This document shows positions 50,662 through 62,754 of a DNA stretch of 64,000 nt, piece by piece. The DNA is taken from NCBI RefSeq assembly GCF_013702265.1, contig NZ_CP059348.1, positions 3,224,001 through 3,288,000 on the forward strand, given 5' to 3'. Under the pieces are notes generated by a model that saw only the letters and a list, made by a program, of their open reading frames with translations, had not been told where the DNA came from and did not search any database. Position 1 is the stretch's first letter; every line of letters begins with the position of its first letter. The DNA is from Providencia rettgeri. GTDB lineage: Bacteria > Pseudomonadota > Gammaproteobacteria > Enterobacterales > Enterobacteriaceae. The position numbers and the translations under genes were made by a program.

Positions 50662-51352
50662 ATTACAAAATCTGGATTATCAATACGATAACCTAAATAT
50701 GCATTTTGATATTGTGGTAACTTCGGGGGAACGAGTTGCCGTAATGGGTCCTAGTGGCGCAGGCAAAAGCACGCTGCTCAGCCTAATCAGTGGGTTTCAA
50801 TTTCCTCGCAGCGGCACTATCACCTTAAATGGTGAAAATCATACATTTACACCTCCAGCTAAGCGCCCTGTGTCCATGTTATTTCAAGAAAATAACCTGT
50901 TTGCTCATCTGACGGTTAGGCAGAACATTGGATTAGGTTTACAACCGAGCTTACGTTTGAGTGCATCACAAATGGCTGACGTCGAACAAATGGCACAGCA
51001 GGTTAGTTTAACCGACTGTTTAGACCGAACACCGGCGCAATTATCCGGTGGGCAGCGTCAACGAGCCGCGCTCGCCCGCTGTTTAATTCGTAACCAACCG
51101 ATTTTATTGTTGGATGAGCCATTTTCTGCTCTCGACCCTGCATTACGCAGCGAAATGCTGCAATTGCTCAATGACGTTTGCGTGAGTAAATCCATCACGT
51201 TATTAATGGTCTCCCATAGTATTGAAGACTCACTACAAATCGCCCCTCGCAGCTTAGTGGTTGCCGATGGCGCGATTGTGTATGACGGCGATACTGAAAC
51301 ACTGTTACAAGGCAAAACCGACGCTTCTGCATTATTGGGCATTTCTAATTAG
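50654..51352 (+). CDS. thiQ: Thiamin ABC transporter ATP-binding protein ThiQ
   Basis: ATPase subunit that powers thiamin uptake. The true start is the ATG at 50654 ([16 protein letters not shown]), giving 232 residues, the E. coli length; a longer frame from 50477 runs antisense-like through thiP and is not real coding sequence. Walker [10 protein letters not shown] is at about residues 32-40, the ABC signature LSGGQRQR near 128-135, and Walker [13 protein letters not shown] near 147-158. It overlaps thiP by 8 bp, as usual for this operon. Confidence 0.97.
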   Translation: MIELQNLDYQYDNLNMHFDIVVTSGERVAVMGPSGAGKSTLLSLISGFQFPRSGTITLNGENHTFTPPAKRPVSMLFQENNLFAHLTVRQNIGLGLQPSLRLSASQMADVEQMAQQVSLTDCLDRTPAQLSGGQRQRAALARCLIRNQPILLLDEPFSALDPALRSEMLQLLNDVCVSKSITLLMVSHSIEDSLQIAPRSLVVADGAIVYDGDTETLLQGKTDASALLGISN

Positions 51353-51364
51353 CTCGATAAATAA

Positions 51365-51384
51365 TACTGTATAAATTCCCACTA
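51365..51384 (+). promoter_or_regulatory. Candidate LexA (SOS) box upstream of polB
   Basis: TACTGTATAAATTCCCACTA matches the 20-bp LexA consensus at about 15 positions: the left CTGT half is perfect, the right half has CAC in place of CAG. E. coli polB is SOS-controlled from the same position. Binding is inferred. Confidence 0.5.
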
Positions 51385-51420
51385 CTCGCGTATATTAATT
51401 TGCAGATTATTTACGCGAGT
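51384..51420 (+). other. 9-bp inverted repeat between thiQ and polB
   Basis: ACTCGCGTA (51384-51392) and TACGCGAGT (51412-51420) with a 19-nt loop. It could be the thiBPQ terminator (followed by TTCCTTT) or, if polB is read from a promoter at the LexA-like site, a 5' UTR hairpin covering the polB ribosome binding site. Confidence 0.6.
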
Positions 51421-51427
51421 TTCCTTT

Positions 51428-53779
51428 ATGCCTCAGTCAAACCCCCCCACTGAAAAAGGCTTTATTCTTAGCCGCCATTGGCGAGACACCCGATACGGTG
51501 TCGAGGTAAGCTATTGGTTACTTACGGATAATCAGCCGCAAAAAGTTATTGTTCCCTATCAGCAAGCGGTCGGTTTTTTACCTGAATCCAAGTTTCCGCT
51601 CGTACGCCATTTAATTGAAGGGCAAGCCGATATCAGTTATCGCGCCGTTGAACTGCGGGATTTTAAACGCGAAAAAGTCTATGCCATCTATTGCCAGCAA
51701 TATCGTCAATTACAAAATCTGGATAAAAACTGCCAAGCGCTAGGTGTTGAGCTGCTGGAAACCGATATTCGCCCTTGTGAGCGTTATTTAATGGAGCGCT
51801 TTATTACCGCACCCGTGTGGTTTTCTCGCAATCATCAGGGGAAATATCAACTCAAACCCTGTGAAGGTTATCGCCCGACACTGCGCGCCGTTTCCCTCGA
51901 TATTGAAACTAGCCAACATGGAGAGCTTTACTCGATTGGATTGTCTGGCTGCGGTGATAATGTGGTGTTTATGCTTGGCCCCGAACAAGGCCCAGCTCTG
52001 AATGACCAACATCGACTCGTATATGCCACGAGCCGCCCTCAATTACTTGAAAGACTGAACGAATGGCTGCAACAGTACGATCCCGATGCCATCATCGGCT
52101 GGAACCTGATCCAGTTTGATTTGCAAGTCTTACAAAAGCATGCGGAGCGCTATGGCATCCCTCTGTTACTCGGTCGGCAAGGGAAAAAACTCGAATGGCG
52201 AGAACACGGTTTTAAGCAAGGCGTCTTTTTTGCCTCTGCTGAAGGTCGCTTAATTATCGATGGTATTGATGCGTTAAAATCGGCAACGTGGAGTTTTAGT
52301 TCATTCAGTTTGGAATCCGTTGCTCAGCAGCTACTTGGGGAAGGGAAAGCCATCGATACTCCTTATGATCGCATGGATGAAATTAATCGCCGCTTTGCTC
52401 ACGATAAACCCGCCCTCGCCCATTACAATATTCAAGACTGTATTTTGGTGCATCGCATCTTTGAAAAAACCGATTTAATGGCGTTCTTGCAAGAGCGTTC
52501 GTCGGTGACAGGATTAGCAGCCGATCGCATGGGGGGCTCTGTGGCCGCCTTTTCCCATTTATATATTCCTCGGCTACACCGTTTAGGGTTTGTTGCCCCC
52601 ACACTCTCAGAGCAAAAATTTCAGCTTAACCCCGGCGGATTCGTGATGGATTCACAGCCCGGTTTGTATGACTCCGTTTTGGTGCTTGATTACAAAAGCC
52701 TGTATCCCTCTATTATTCGCACCTTTTTAATAGACCCTGCAGGCATGATTGAAGGGCTTGCACACCCAGAATCTGAACACTCTGTTGAAGGGTTTCGCGG
52801 TGCTTGGTTTTCCCGTACGACCCATTGCTTACCAGATATTGTTAGCCACATTTGGCAAGGCCGTGATAAAGCCAAACAGCAAAAAAATGCCCCGCTTTCT
52901 CAAGCCCTCAAAATTATTATGAATGCTTTTGCGGGGGTCTTGGGTGCCGATGGATGCCGCTTTTTTGATCCACGATTAACCGCGTCAATTACCATGCGCG
53001 GTCATGAAATTATGCGAATTACCAAACAATTGATTGAATCCCAAGGGTATCAGGTGATTTATGGAGATACTGACTCCACTTTTGTTTGGCTGCGAGATCC
53101 CCATACCGATGAACAAGCCCAAAAAGTGGGTTATCAACTGCGTGACCATGTGAATAATTGGTGGAAACAGCATCTTAAAGAAGAGTGGCAACTTGATGGC
53201 GTGCTCGAACTTGAGTATGAAACCCATTATCGGCGCTTTTTGATGCCAACAATTAGAGGCACAGACCAAGGTAGTAAAAAACGCTATGCGGGTTTAAGCC
53301 AAGATACGATGGTTTTTAAGGGATTAGAAACTATTCGCTCTGACTGGACGCCCCTCGCACAAAACTTCCAAAAAGAGCTGTATACGCGCATTTTTTATCG
53401 CCAGCCTTATCGGGAATTTATTCGTGACTATATTCATGCCATTCGTTCAGGAGAATATGACGATCGCTTGATTTACCGCAAGCGGCTACGGCGTAAATTG
53501 TCAGATTATCAACGTAATGTGCCGCCTCATGTGCGCGCTGCCCGTCAAGCCGATGAATATAATTTGAAATTACAGCGCCCTTTGCAGTATCAAAATGGCG
53601 GGTGGATCAGCTATCTCATTACTCAGGCAGGCCCTGAACCCTTAGAGACCGTGACCGCGAAACCTGACTATGAGCACTATATTCTTAAGCAAATCAAACC
53701 TATCGCCGATGGAATTCTGCCATTTCTGCAAGATGATTTTGACGCCATTTTGACAGGGCAAATTAATCTTTTGTTTTAA
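51428..53779 (+). CDS. polB: DNA polymerase II
   Basis: Family B DNA polymerase with 3'-5' proofreading, induced in the SOS response and used for replication restart and translesion synthesis. The protein is 783 residues, equal to E. coli. The exonuclease motif [11 protein letters not shown] lies near residue 155. Polymerase motif [13 protein letters not shown] is near 420, motif [13 protein letters not shown] in the middle, and motif C YGDTDST at 545-551. ATG at 51428 with a weak GAG ribosome binding site. Upstream it has the LexA-like site; downstream, a 334-bp gap leads to rapA. Confidence 0.97.
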   Translation: MPQSNPPTEKGFILSRHWRDTRYGVEVSYWLLTDNQPQKVIVPYQQAVGFLPESKFPLVRHLIEGQADISYRAVELRDFKREKVYAIYCQQYRQLQNLDKNCQALGVELLETDIRPCERYLMERFITAPVWFSRNHQGKYQLKPCEGYRPTLRAVSLDIETSQHGELYSIGLSGCGDNVVFMLGPEQGPALNDQHRLVYATSRPQLLERLNEWLQQYDPDAIIGWNLIQFDLQVLQKHAERYGIPLLLGRQGKKLEWREHGFKQGVFFASAEGRLIIDGIDALKSATWSFSSFSLESVAQQLLGEGKAIDTPYDRMDEINRRFAHDKPALAHYNIQDCILVHRIFEKTDLMAFLQERSSVTGLAADRMGGSVAAFSHLYIPRLHRLGFVAPTLSEQKFQLNPGGFVMDSQPGLYDSVLVLDYKSLYPSIIRTFLIDPAGMIEGLAHPESEHSVEGFRGAWFSRTTHCLPDIVSHIWQGRDKAKQQKNAPLSQALKIIMNAFAGVLGADGCRFFDPRLTASITMRGHEIMRITKQLIESQGYQVIYGDTDSTFVWLRDPHTDEQAQKVGYQLRDHVNNWWKQHLKEEWQLDGVLELEYETHYRRFLMPTIRGTDQGSKKRYAGLSQDTMVFKGLETIRSDWTPLAQNFQKELYTRIFYRQPYREFIRDYIHAIRSGEYDDRLIYRKRLRRKLSDYQRNVPPHVRAARQADEYNLKLQRPLQYQNGGWISYLITQAGPEPLETVTAKPDYEHYILKQIKPIADGILPFLQDDFDAILTGQINLLF

Positions 53780-54113
53780 AGCCTAACGAACAGCGAGAAT
53801 TGTACAATTCTTATTACAATTGCCGCATTTTTAACAGGTGACGATAAGCGAATGTTGAATTAATATAACGCCCCTTTGATATCTCGACCTGTTATACGCA
53901 CAGCTTGGCGAGAAAATCGGCTATACTCATCATAATTCGAGCAACGCGACTCGAAAGAGAAAAGAGCTATAATTGCCAAACGGCAAAACGATTAAAAAAA
54001 TTTCGCATCACCCTTGGTATATAACCGTTATATCAACACTGGGCAAAGACACCGGTTAGTTGTCTTAAACATCTAAAAATAAACAATCAAAATTATGGAA
54101 TTAAATTAAACCT
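53780..54113. other. Gap between polB and rapA with palindrome and hairpins
   Basis: 334 bp. A perfect 16-bp palindrome AGAATTGTACAATTCT sits at 53796-53811. Further hairpins are TTGCC-AAAC-GGCAA (about 53974-53987) and AAGACA/TGTCTT (about 54046-54066) in what is probably the rapA leader. The rapA promoter was not identified with confidence. Confidence 0.5.
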
Positions 54114-57020
54114 ATGCCATTTACTCTTGGTCAACGCTGGATCAGCGACACAGAAAGCGAACTTGGGTTAGGCGCCGTCGTGGCTATTGATGCCCGTATG
54201 GTGACGTTGCTTTTCCCTGCCACTGGGGAAAATCGACTGTACTCACGTAGTGATGCCCCAATTACCCGAGTGATGTTCAACGAAGGTGATACCATCACCA
54301 GTCACGAAGGTTGGCAGCTACAAGTTGAAAGTATTCAAGAAGATAAAGGGTTATTGACCTACACAGGAACGCGTTTAGACACCCAAGAAGCGGATGTCAG
54401 CCTGAGAGAAGTGTTCCTTGATAGCAAGCTAACGTTTAATAAGCCACAAGATAGACTGTTCGCCGGTCAAATCGATCGTATGGATCGTTTTGCTCTGCGT
54501 TTTCGCGCACGTAAATTCCAAAGCGAACAAGTTAAACACCAATCTACGGGTCTGCGTGGTATCCGCGCGAGTTTGATCCCGCACCAATTGCATATTGCTA
54601 ACGAAGTCGGTAAGCGTCACAACCCCCGAGTTTTACTGGCGGATGAAGTGGGCTTAGGGAAAACCATCGAAGCGGGTATGATAATCCATCAACAACTGAT
54701 GGCTGGGCGTGCTGAGCGTGTACTGGTTATTGTCCCTGATAGCTTACAGCATCAATGGCTGGTGGAAATGCTGCGCCGCTTTAACCTGCGCTTTTCCCTG
54801 TTTGATGATAGCCGCTACAGCGAAGCCCAACACGACAGCGATAACCCATTTGAAACAGAGCAATTAGTTCTGTGTTCTCTGGATTTTGTTCGTCGTAATA
54901 AACAGCGTTTTGACCAACTCGTTGAAGCGGGTTGGGATATGATGGTGGTCGATGAAGCTCACCACCTGCAATGGAGCGAAACTGCCCCAAGCCGTGAGTA
55001 TCAAGTGATTGAAACCTTAGCAGAGCACGTTCCTTCTGTTTTACTGCTAACGGCAACACCGGAGCAATTAGGTCAAGAGAGCCACTTTGCGCGTTTGCGC
55101 CTCCTCGACCCTAGCCGCTTCCATGACTACCAAGAGTTCTTAGCCGAGCAAGAAAATTATCGCCCTGTCGCCGATGCAGTTTCACTGCTACTTTCTGGTG
55201 ATAAGCTGACAAATGATCAGCAAAACCTGCTCAACGAGCTTATCAAAGAACAAGATATTGAACCGTTATTAAAAGCTGCAAATCTTGAAGGTGATGATAG
55301 CCAAGCCGCTCGCCAAGAACTGATCCATATGCTGATGGACAGACACGGTACTAGCCGCCTGTTATTTAGAAACACCCGTAATGGTGTCAAAGGCTTCCCA
55401 CGCCGTGAATTGCATTCTTTAAAAATGCCACTACCAACTCAATACCAAACGGCAATCAAAGTCGCTGGCATTATGGGCACGAAAAAGGATGTGGAAACTC
55501 GCGCGAAAGAGATGCTGTATCCAGAACAAATCTACCAAGAATTTGAAGGCGAAAACGCCACTTGGTGGAACTTCGACCCACGTGTTGAATGGCTAATGGG
55601 CTTCTTAACTGCGAATCGCCACGAAAAAGTACTGGTTATCTGTGCCAAAGCCGCCACAGCACTGCAGCTTGAGCAAGTTCTGCGTGAGCGTGAAGGGATC
55701 CGAGCGGCGGTATTCCACGAAGGTCTATCCCTGCTAGAACGTGACCGCGCGGCAGCTTATTTCGCTTCACAAGAAGAAGGTGCACAAGTTTTACTGTGCT
55801 CTGAAATTGGTTCAGAAGGCCGTAACTTCCAGTTTGCTAACCAATTAGTGATGTTTGACCTGCCATTCAACCCTGACCTGCTTGAGCAGCGTATTGGTCG
55901 TTTGGATCGTATTGGTCAAAGCCGCGATATCGTGATCAACGTGCCTTACTTGGAAAACACCGCACAAGCTGTGTTGATCCGTTGGTACCATGAAGGTTTA
56001 GATGCTTTCGAGCATACTTGCCCTACCGGTCGTACCATTTACGATAAATATTACCAACAACTGCTGCAATTTATGGCTGAGCCAACCATCACTGACGGGT
56101 TTGATGAATTTATTAAAACCTGCCGCGAAGAGCACGATGCACTCAAAGCACAGCTAGAGCAAGGTCGTGACCGTTTGCTGGAAATGCACTCAAATGGCGG
56201 TGAAGCAGGTAATAAATTAGCCGAAGAGATTGGTGAAGGTGATAACGAAACCGAGCTGGTTAACTTTGCATTGAACCTGTTTGATATTGTTGGGATCAAC
56301 CAAGAAGATAAGAGCGATAACTTAATTATCCTCACGCCATCCGACCATATGTTAGTGCCTGACTTCCCAGGGTTACCGCAAGATGGCTGCACTATCACTT
56401 TTGACCGTGAACAAGCACTTTCCCGCGAAGATACGCAGTTTATTAGCTGGGAACATCCGATTATTCGCAACGGTTTAGATTTAGTGTTATCCGGCGATAC
56501 GGGTAGCTGTGCGGTTTCTGTTTTGAAAAACAAAGCGTTGCCAGTGGGTACCTTGTTGACCGAACTGGTTTACGTGGTAGAAGCGCAAGCGCCGAAACAG
56601 CTGCAAATCAGCCGTTTCTTACCGGCGACTCCAGTTCGCTTATTAATTGATTTAAAAGGCAATAACCTCTCTTCACAAGTGGAGTTTGAGAGTTTTAACC
56701 GCCAATTAAATGCCATCAACCGTCATATGGCGAGCAAGTTGGTCAATGCGGTACAAAACGAGGTGCATTCTGTATTACGCCTCTCTGAGCCGATGGTCGA
56801 GAAAGAAGCGAAATCCATTATTGAGAATGCTAAAGAAGCGGCTGATAAAGCCCTGACTCTGGAGCTGTCTCGCTTGGAAGCGCTAAAAGCGGTTAACCCA
56901 AATATCCGTGATGAAGAACTCGATATTATCGAGGAAGAGCGTCGCCAATTGATGACCAATATCGACCAAGCTTCATGGCGCCTCGACGCTATCCGCTTAG
57001 TGGTTGTCACGCATCAGTAG
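54114..57020 (+). CDS. rapA: RNA polymerase-associated protein RapA (HepA)
   Basis: SWI2/SNF2-type ATPase bound to RNA polymerase that promotes its recycling after transcription. The protein is 968 residues, equal to E. coli. Two N-terminal Tudor-like domains cover about residues 1-110. Walker [10 protein letters not shown] lies near residue 176, and DEAHH at about 280-284. The C-terminal helicase half has the [11 protein letters not shown] motif near 597. It stands alone with long gaps on both sides. Confidence 0.97.
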   Translation: MPFTLGQRWISDTESELGLGAVVAIDARMVTLLFPATGENRLYSRSDAPITRVMFNEGDTITSHEGWQLQVESIQEDKGLLTYTGTRLDTQEADVSLREVFLDSKLTFNKPQDRLFAGQIDRMDRFALRFRARKFQSEQVKHQSTGLRGIRASLIPHQLHIANEVGKRHNPRVLLADEVGLGKTIEAGMIIHQQLMAGRAERVLVIVPDSLQHQWLVEMLRRFNLRFSLFDDSRYSEAQHDSDNPFETEQLVLCSLDFVRRNKQRFDQLVEAGWDMMVVDEAHHLQWSETAPSREYQVIETLAEHVPSVLLLTATPEQLGQESHFARLRLLDPSRFHDYQEFLAEQENYRPVADAVSLLLSGDKLTNDQQNLLNELIKEQDIEPLLKAANLEGDDSQAARQELIHMLMDRHGTSRLLFRNTRNGVKGFPRRELHSLKMPLPTQYQTAIKVAGIMGTKKDVETRAKEMLYPEQIYQEFEGENATWWNFDPRVEWLMGFLTANRHEKVLVICAKAATALQLEQVLREREGIRAAVFHEGLSLLERDRAAAYFASQEEGAQVLLCSEIGSEGRNFQFANQLVMFDLPFNPDLLEQRIGRLDRIGQSRDIVINVPYLENTAQAVLIRWYHEGLDAFEHTCPTGRTIYDKYYQQLLQFMAEPTITDGFDEFIKTCREEHDALKAQLEQGRDRLLEMHSNGGEAGNKLAEEIGEGDNETELVNFALNLFDIVGINQEDKSDNLIILTPSDHMLVPDFPGLPQDGCTITFDREQALSREDTQFISWEHPIIRNGLDLVLSGDTGSCAVSVLKNKALPVGTLLTELVYVVEAQAPKQLQISRFLPATPVRLLIDLKGNNLSSQVEFESFNRQLNAINRHMASKLVNAVQNEVHSVLRLSEPMVEKEAKSIIENAKEAADKALTLELSRLEALKAVNPNIRDEELDIIEEERRQLMTNIDQASWRLDAIRLVVVTHQ

Positions 57021-57025
57021 AGAAT

Positions 57026-57266
57026 GTAGCTCGGCACTAGCGGTGCTGGCTAAGAGCAGCCAACACCGCTACAGCGTGAAGAATCAAGGATAAAAAGTAG
57101 ATATTTATAGTTTGGCTTTTGACTTTATATCTCTATTATTAGCCAAAATTATTCGCGTTGTAGCTAGGCGGCAAACGCCAGCTATCCCTAGGAGCATACA
57201 CAAGTATGTGACTAGGGTAGCTAAGAGCAGCCAACACCGCTACAGCGTGAAGAATGAAGGATAAAA
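57026..57266. repeat. Pair of modular hairpin repeats between rapA and rluA
   Basis: A 47-bp direct repeat occurs at 57049-57095 and 57220-57266 with a single mismatch (C versus G). Each is preceded by a TAGC/GCTA hairpin (about 57026-57052 and 57160-57184). Copy 2 has an extra CCCTAG/CTAGGG hairpin (57186-57217) between hairpin and shared segment. The end of copy 2 supplies the rluA ribosome binding site AAGGA at 57257-57261. Confidence 0.88.
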
Positions 57267-57269
57267 GAA

Positions 57270-57920
57270 ATGTTACCCTACAACCCGCCAACAGAACCAT
57301 GGCTACACATACTCTACCAAGATGAGCATATTATTGTAGTCAACAAACCTAGCGGCTTACTCTCCGTGCCAGGAAAAGCCCCAGAGCACCATGACAGCAT
57401 CATGAGCCGCATTCAGCGGGATCACCCTGCAGCGGAGTCTGTTCACCGTTTAGATATGGCAACTAGTGGTGTTATGGTGGTGGCTCTGCATAAAGCGGCT
57501 GAGCGTGAACTTAAGCGTCAGTTTAGAGAGCGTGAGCCGAAAAAACATTATGTTGCTCGCGTGTGGGGTCATTTGGAAAAACCAGAGGGTTTGGTGGATT
57601 TGCCACTGATTTGTGACTGGCCGAATCGACCTAAGCAGAAAGTCTGTTTTGAAACGGGGAAATCGGCGCAAACCGAATACCAAGTTTTAGAATATGAAGA
57701 GCAGGCAACGCGAGTCAAACTTTCGCCAATTACGGGACGGTCTCATCAGCTACGTGTGCATATGCTTGCGTTAGGGCACCCTATTCTTGGTGACAGATTT
57801 TATGCCCATGAAGAAGCTTTAGCATTAGCGCCGCGTTTGCAGTTACATGCTCAAGAGCTGTATATCACTCACCCAGAGTATGGCACGCCAATGCATTTTA
57901 CTTGCCCGCCCGATTTTTAA
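57270..57920 (+). CDS. rluA: Dual-specificity 23S rRNA/tRNA pseudouridine synthase RluA
   Basis: Makes pseudouridine at position 746 of 23S rRNA and position 32 of several tRNAs. The protein is 216 residues (219 in E. coli). The catalytic HRLDMATSG is at residues 59-67, with Asp62 the expected nucleophile. It lacks an S4 domain. The ATG at 57270 is 8 bp after AAGGA, which is part of the intergenic repeat. It faces djlA across a hairpin terminator. Confidence 0.96.
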   Translation: MLPYNPPTEPWLHILYQDEHIIVVNKPSGLLSVPGKAPEHHDSIMSRIQRDHPAAESVHRLDMATSGVMVVALHKAAERELKRQFREREPKKHYVARVWGHLEKPEGLVDLPLICDWPNRPKQKVCFETGKSAQTEYQVLEYEEQATRVKLSPITGRSHQLRVHMLALGHPILGDRFYAHEEALALAPRLQLHAQELYITHPEYGTPMHFTCPPDF

Positions 57921-57925
57921 TCTTA

Positions 57926-57956
57926 TTGAAGCGCTTAGGCGATTTAAGCGCTTCAA
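57926..57956. terminator. Bidirectional terminator between rluA and djlA
   Basis: A 12-bp stem, TTGAAGCGCTTA/TAAGCGCTTCAA, between the convergent genes. The T tracts are short on both sides. Confidence 0.75.
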
Positions 57957-57973
57957 TTATTTAAAAGCTTAAG

Positions 57974-58789
57974 TTATTTAAAACCCTTCTCTTTTTTAAC
58001 AAGATCATAAGCTGCCTGAATTGACTGCGCTTTTTGCTTGGCAATTTCCATCATTTCTGGCGGTAACCCTTTCGCAACGAGCTTATCTGGGTGATGTTCG
58101 CTCATCAGTTTACGGTACGCTCGCTTAATTTTCGTTGGGTCATCATCCACAGAAACCCCGAGCACCTTACAAGCATCTTCCAGCGTAGGGCCATTATTTT
58201 GTTGATAATAGCCCCCTGACTGCTGCTGGGAATAACCATGACCAAACTGGCGACCGCTTTGGATCATATCCAAGAATTGCTCAAACTGAATTTTGGAGAT
58301 ACCCAGCTCTTCCGCAATGATAAATAGCACTTTTCTTTCGTTAGGATGTAAGGTTCCATCCGCGAAAGCCGCTTGCAATTGAATTTCCAGAAACATCTGA
58401 ACAAGGTCAAAACGACCATAACAAGCCATACGTAATTGTTTAAGAACATCACGCAGTGGAAAGTCTGGGGATTTTCCTTCTCTAAAGGCTTGTTGGGCGG
58501 CTTTGCGAGTTTCTCCGTGCAGTTGCATTCTGTCCATTAGGTTCGATGCTAACTGGATATCAATCTCGGTGACACGCCCTTTTGACTTGGTTAAATGCCC
58601 TAATATTTGAAAGGTACTTGCGAAGAAAATAATTTGTCTATCGCGCTTATTGAAGGCGCCAGCGAACTTACGTTGAGCCGAAGCCTTATCAAAACCGTGC
58701 CCAATCAGTAAGCCGGCTAATGCTCCCCAAAACCCTAAACCGGAGACAATAGCGAGTATCACCCCAATAATTTTACCCCAATAGTGCAT
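57974..58789 (-). CDS. djlA: Co-chaperone DjlA
   Basis: Membrane-anchored DnaJ-like protein that stimulates DnaK and, when overproduced, induces capsule genes. The protein is 271 residues, equal to E. coli. A single glycine-rich transmembrane segment lies at about residues 7-30. A central TerB-like helical region follows, then a Gln/Tyr-rich linker ([15 protein letters not shown]), and a C-terminal J domain with the HPD motif at 233-235. It diverges from lptD. Confidence 0.96.
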   Translation of the reverse strand: MHYWGKIIGVILAIVSGLGFWGALAGLLIGHGFDKASAQRKFAGAFNKRDRQIIFFASTFQILGHLTKSKGRVTEIDIQLASNLMDRMQLHGETRKAAQQAFREGKSPDFPLRDVLKQLRMACYGRFDLVQMFLEIQLQAAFADGTLHPNERKVLFIIAEELGISKIQFEQFLDMIQSGRQFGHGYSQQQSGGYYQQNNGPTLEDACKVLGVSVDDDPTKIKRAYRKLMSEHHPDKLVAKGLPPEMMEIAKQKAQSIQAAYDLVKKEKGFK

Positions 58790-58990
58790 ATATCCCTCAA
58801 TTCTTCAATGCTCAGAATGCAATTTTGCATTATCATACTATCCATTCTGCTTTTGTGCATAACGATAAAGAGCCTAACAAGTTGCTAACCACGTTTACGC
58901 CAGTTTTGATATTATACTGGCGAAAACGGATTGGCTAAGATAGTCTTTGAGCGTTTGCCGACTGTGCCCATTTGACGGACTCCCTATTTA

Positions 58991-61363
58991 ATGATGAAGA
59001 AAAGTTATCCCACAATAATCGCCACCATGGTATGGGCGGCTATTTATAGCCAGCAAGCACATGCTGATCTTGCAGCACAATGTATGCTTGGAGTGCCTGT
59101 TTATGACAAACCTATTATCTCTGGTGATCCAAATAGCTTACCGATTGAAATTCAAGCTGACGATGTCACAGGGGAATACCCTAATTTTGTCGAATATACT
59201 GGTAACGTTGATATTCAGCAGGGCAACCAGACTCTCACAGCAGATAACGTTAAACTGACACAAACCCAAAAAGAGGGTGAAGAACCGGTTCGTGAAGTGA
59301 CGGCGACGGGGAATGTTCATTACGATGACCCTCAAATTATCCTGAAAGGCCCTTCAGCGTGGTCAAACTTAGATAATAAAAATACTGACGTTGATGACGG
59401 TAACTACATGATGGTAGGTCGTCAAGGGCGTGGTGATGCGAAAAAAATGAAAATGCGAGGTGAAAACCGCTATTCCATTATGGAAAACGGGACTTTCACC
59501 AGTTGCTTACCAGGCAGTAATACATGGAGCGTTGCAGGCTCTGAAGTGATTATTGACCGCGAAGAAGAAGTCGCAGAAATTTGGCATGCTCGTTTCCGTA
59601 TCGCAGATGTGCCTGTGTTCTATAGCCCATATATGCAGTTACCAATTGGTAGCAAACGCCGTTCTGGTTTCTTAATCCCAATGGGAAGCTATTCCAACAA
59701 TGACGGGTTAGAGTTCACGCTGCCGTATTACTGGAACATCGCGCCAAATTACGATGCGACGATTACGCCACAATTTATGACCCACCGAGGCGTTAAATTA
59801 AATAACGAATTCCGTTATTTAATCACACCAGGTACGGGCACCATGGCATTCGACTTTATTAATCACGACCGCGCTTATATCAAAGACAAAGAGAATGAAA
59901 AACGTGATGCCCGTGACAGTGATGACCGTTGGTTATTCTACTGGCGCCATTCAGGGACCTTTGCTCAACACTGGAACTTTGGTGCCGACTACACCAAGGT
60001 AAGTGATCCCCAATACTTTACTGACTTTAGCTCTCAGTACGGTAGCACCACTGATGGTTATGCCACGCAGAAATTTAACGTCGGTTATTCTGATACCAAT
60101 TGGAACATGAAAGTGTCCCACAAACAGTTCCAAATCTTTGTGGATAACCCAAACAAGCGAGCTTATAAAGCTGAGCCACAAATCGATTTCAACTATTACC
60201 AAAATAACGTCGGTATGTTGGATTTCCATACCTATGCACAAGCGGCTCGTTTTACCAGCGTAGGTGAAAATAACCCAGATGCGACCCGTTTGCATATTGA
60301 GCCAGAAGTCAGTATGCCTCTGTCTAACGGTTGGGCGCAAATGAACAACAGCATTAAGCTGATGGCGACGCATTACGACCAAGATATTCCTGATGTAAAA
60401 CAAAATAGCGGCTTAGAAAAAAATGTCACCCGTGTGCTGCCAATGTTTAAGAGCGATGCGAAAGTGGTATTTGAACGCGACTTATTCCAAGGCAGTGATT
60501 TTGTCCAAACATTAGAACCGCGAGTCCAGTATCTATATATTCCGTATAAAGATCAGGACAATATCAATAACTACGACTCCTCATTATTACAGTCTGACTA
60601 TACAGGTTTGTTCCGCGACCGTATTTACAGTGGTTTAGACCGTATCGCTTCTGCTAACCAATTCACAACCGGTTTAACCACCCGTATTTATGATGAAAAC
60701 TTAGCTGAGCGCTTCAATTTCTCCGTCGGACAGATTTACTATTTTGAACGCCCTCGTGCGGGTAACTCAAACCTGAAAATCGATGATAAGAGTGATACAG
60801 GCTCATTAATGTGGGCAACCGATGCCATGTGGCACATTGATGAAAACTGGGGTGTTCGCGGTGGCTTACAATATGACCGTCGTCTGGGTAGTGTCACCAT
60901 GGGGAATGCGGTTACCGAATATCGCTTTGATGCCGATAGACTGATTCAGCTGAATTACCGTTTTGTTGACCGTGACTATATTCAAGCAACGTTCCGCCGT
61001 GAAGATACTGCGGGTGGTTATACCTACACATTACCAGAGTACCAACAAGGTATTTCACAAGTAGGTACCGTGGTGAGCTGGCCATTAAGTGATAATTGGG
61101 GCTTTGTCGGCTCTTATTATTACGATACAAAACAGCAACAATCCGCCAGCCAACTTGTCGGATTACAATACAATGCCTGCTGCTGGGCGGTAAATTTAGG
61201 GTATGAACGTAAGATTGTGGGTTGGCAAAAAGAGAAGTTCAACAGCGAATATGACAATAAATGGTCTATCAACGTGGAACTTAGAGGCCTAAATAACAAT
61301 CATAGTTTAGGTAGTCAGGAGATGTTGAAACAAGGTATTATTCCTTATCAACGTGCTTTCTGA
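58991..61363 (+). CDS. lptD: LPS-assembly protein LptD
   Basis: Outer-membrane beta-barrel that, with LptE, inserts lipopolysaccharide into the outer leaflet. The protein is 790 residues (784 in E. coli). The signal peptide is cleaved after about residue 25 (QAHA|DLAAQ). An N-terminal OstA-like periplasmic domain is followed by the 26-strand barrel. The cysteines of the rearranging disulfides are present: Cys31, one in FTSCLPGS and the adjacent pair NACCWAVN. The first two codons are both ATG. surA follows 68 bp later. Confidence 0.97.
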   Translation: MMKKSYPTIIATMVWAAIYSQQAHADLAAQCMLGVPVYDKPIISGDPNSLPIEIQADDVTGEYPNFVEYTGNVDIQQGNQTLTADNVKLTQTQKEGEEPVREVTATGNVHYDDPQIILKGPSAWSNLDNKNTDVDDGNYMMVGRQGRGDAKKMKMRGENRYSIMENGTFTSCLPGSNTWSVAGSEVIIDREEEVAEIWHARFRIADVPVFYSPYMQLPIGSKRRSGFLIPMGSYSNNDGLEFTLPYYWNIAPNYDATITPQFMTHRGVKLNNEFRYLITPGTGTMAFDFINHDRAYIKDKENEKRDARDSDDRWLFYWRHSGTFAQHWNFGADYTKVSDPQYFTDFSSQYGSTTDGYATQKFNVGYSDTNWNMKVSHKQFQIFVDNPNKRAYKAEPQIDFNYYQNNVGMLDFHTYAQAARFTSVGENNPDATRLHIEPEVSMPLSNGWAQMNNSIKLMATHYDQDIPDVKQNSGLEKNVTRVLPMFKSDAKVVFERDLFQGSDFVQTLEPRVQYLYIPYKDQDNINNYDSSLLQSDYTGLFRDRIYSGLDRIASANQFTTGLTTRIYDENLAERFNFSVGQIYYFERPRAGNSNLKIDDKSDTGSLMWATDAMWHIDENWGVRGGLQYDRRLGSVTMGNAVTEYRFDADRLIQLNYRFVDRDYIQATFRREDTAGGYTYTLPEYQQGISQVGTVVSWPLSDNWGFVGSYYYDTKQQQSASQLVGLQYNACCWAVNLGYERKIVGWQKEKFNSEYDNKWSINVELRGLNNNHSLGSQEMLKQGIIPYQRAF

Positions 61364-61431
61364 TAACAAACAACATAACGATCACGATTAGCCCGCATAT
61401 GCGGAATAAAAGTCAATTTTATAGGACCATT

Positions 61432-62754
61432 ATGAAGAATTGGAGAACGCTTATTCTGGGACTGATGTTCGCAAGCTCTGCAAGTTTAGCTGCGCCACAG
61501 CAAATGGATAAAGTGGCTGCGGTTGTCAACAACGGAGTTGTACTTGAAAGCGACGTCCAGAATATGATCAATACAGTGAAGTTGAATGCACGTAATGCAA
61601 ATCAACAAGTTCCTGATGATCAAACCCTGCGCCAGCAAATCATCGACCGTTTGGTTATGGATAACATCATGTTGCAGATGGCTAACCAAATGCAGATTAA
61701 TATCCCTGAAGAAGCCGTGAATGCAACTATTGCGGATATTGCTCGCCAAAACAATTTAACCTTACCGCAGATGGAAAAACGTCTGACTGCGGATGGCATC
61801 AATATGGGTAAATACCGCAGCGAAATCCGTAAGGAAATGCTGTTAGCGGAAGTGCGTAACAACGAAGTTCGCCGCCGTATCACCATTTTGCCTCAAGAAG
61901 TTGATGCATTAGCTGAGCAAATGGATTCTCAAATGAACGCCCAGAAAGGCGTAAATTTAAGTCACATTCTGATCCCTCTGCCAGAGAACCCAACGCCTGA
62001 ACAGTTATCAAAAGCAGAATCGTTAGTTGATAAAATCTTAACTGACCTGAAAAAAGGCTCTGATTTCGGTAAATTAGCGATTGCTTATTCTGCTGACCCT
62101 CAAGCACTGAAAGGCGGAAACATGGGTTGGTCACGTCTGCAAGAGCTGCCAGTAGTCTTTTCTGACCAACTGAAAAACTCGAAGAAAGGCGATATCGTTG
62201 GTCCAATTCGTTCCGGTGTAGGCTTCCATATTTTACGTGTTAATGACGTCACTGGTGATACTCACCAGCCAATTTCCGTCACCGAAGTGAAAGCGCGTCA
62301 TATCTTACTGAAATCATCACCAATTATGGATGATGCAACAGCAAGACAAAAACTGACTCAACTGGCTCAAGAGATCCGTAACGGCAGAATTTCATTTGAA
62401 GAAGCGGCTAAAGAGAACTCCGAAGACCCAGGTAGTGCATTAAAAGGTGGGGAATTAGGCTGGAATATGCCTGATGTTTACGATCCTGCATTCCGTGATG
62501 CACTGATGAAACTGAAAAAAGGTGAAATCAGCCAACCTGTACCTTCAAGTTTCGGCTGGCACTTAATTCAGTTAGAAGATACTCGCAGTGTCGATAAAAC
62601 CGATGCCGCGAAGAAAGATCAAGCGTACCGTTTACTGTTCAATCGTAAGTTTAACGAAGAAGCGCAGACTTGGATGCAAGAACAACGCGCTGCAGCTTAT
62701 GTGAATATCGTGGATGGTCGCCAAAGCCAATCTAATGATGAACAAGCAAAATAA
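61432..62754 (+). CDS. surA: Peptidyl-prolyl cis-trans isomerase SurA
   Basis: Periplasmic chaperone for outer-membrane proteins, including LptD. The ATG at 61432 has AGGA upstream and starts the signal peptide [20 protein letters not shown]; the longer frame from 61399 is not supported. The protein is 440 residues (428 in E. coli). The N-terminal chaperone domain is followed by two parvulin domains starting around [13 protein letters not shown] (about residue 172) and [11 protein letters not shown] (about 286). It overlaps the start of pdxA by about 20 bp. Confidence 0.96.
   Translation: MKNWRTLILGLMFASSASLAAPQQMDKVAAVVNNGVVLESDVQNMINTVKLNARNANQQVPDDQTLRQQIIDRLVMDNIMLQMANQMQINIPEEAVNATIADIARQNNLTLPQMEKRLTADGINMGKYRSEIRKEMLLAEVRNNEVRRRITILPQEVDALAEQMDSQMNAQKGVNLSHILIPLPENPTPEQLSKAESLVDKILTDLKKGSDFGKLAIAYSADPQALKGGNMGWSRLQELPVVFSDQLKNSKKGDIVGPIRSGVGFHILRVNDVTGDTHQPISVTEVKARHILLKSSPIMDDATARQKLTQLAQEIRNGRISFEEAAKENSEDPGSALKGGELGWNMPDVYDPAFRDALMKLKKGEISQPVPSSFGWHLIQLEDTRSVDKTDAAKKDQAYRLLFNRKFNEEAQTWMQEQRAAAYVNIVDGRQSQSNDEQAK

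Noticed and set aside
54758-54768. Chi-like octamer GCTGGTGG in rapA, and reverse copies near 9106, 22817 and 46895
   Set aside because: Chi is expected at this frequency in a RecBCD-bearing enterobacterium. The few copies noticed show no orientation pattern worth reporting, and the scan was not exhaustive.
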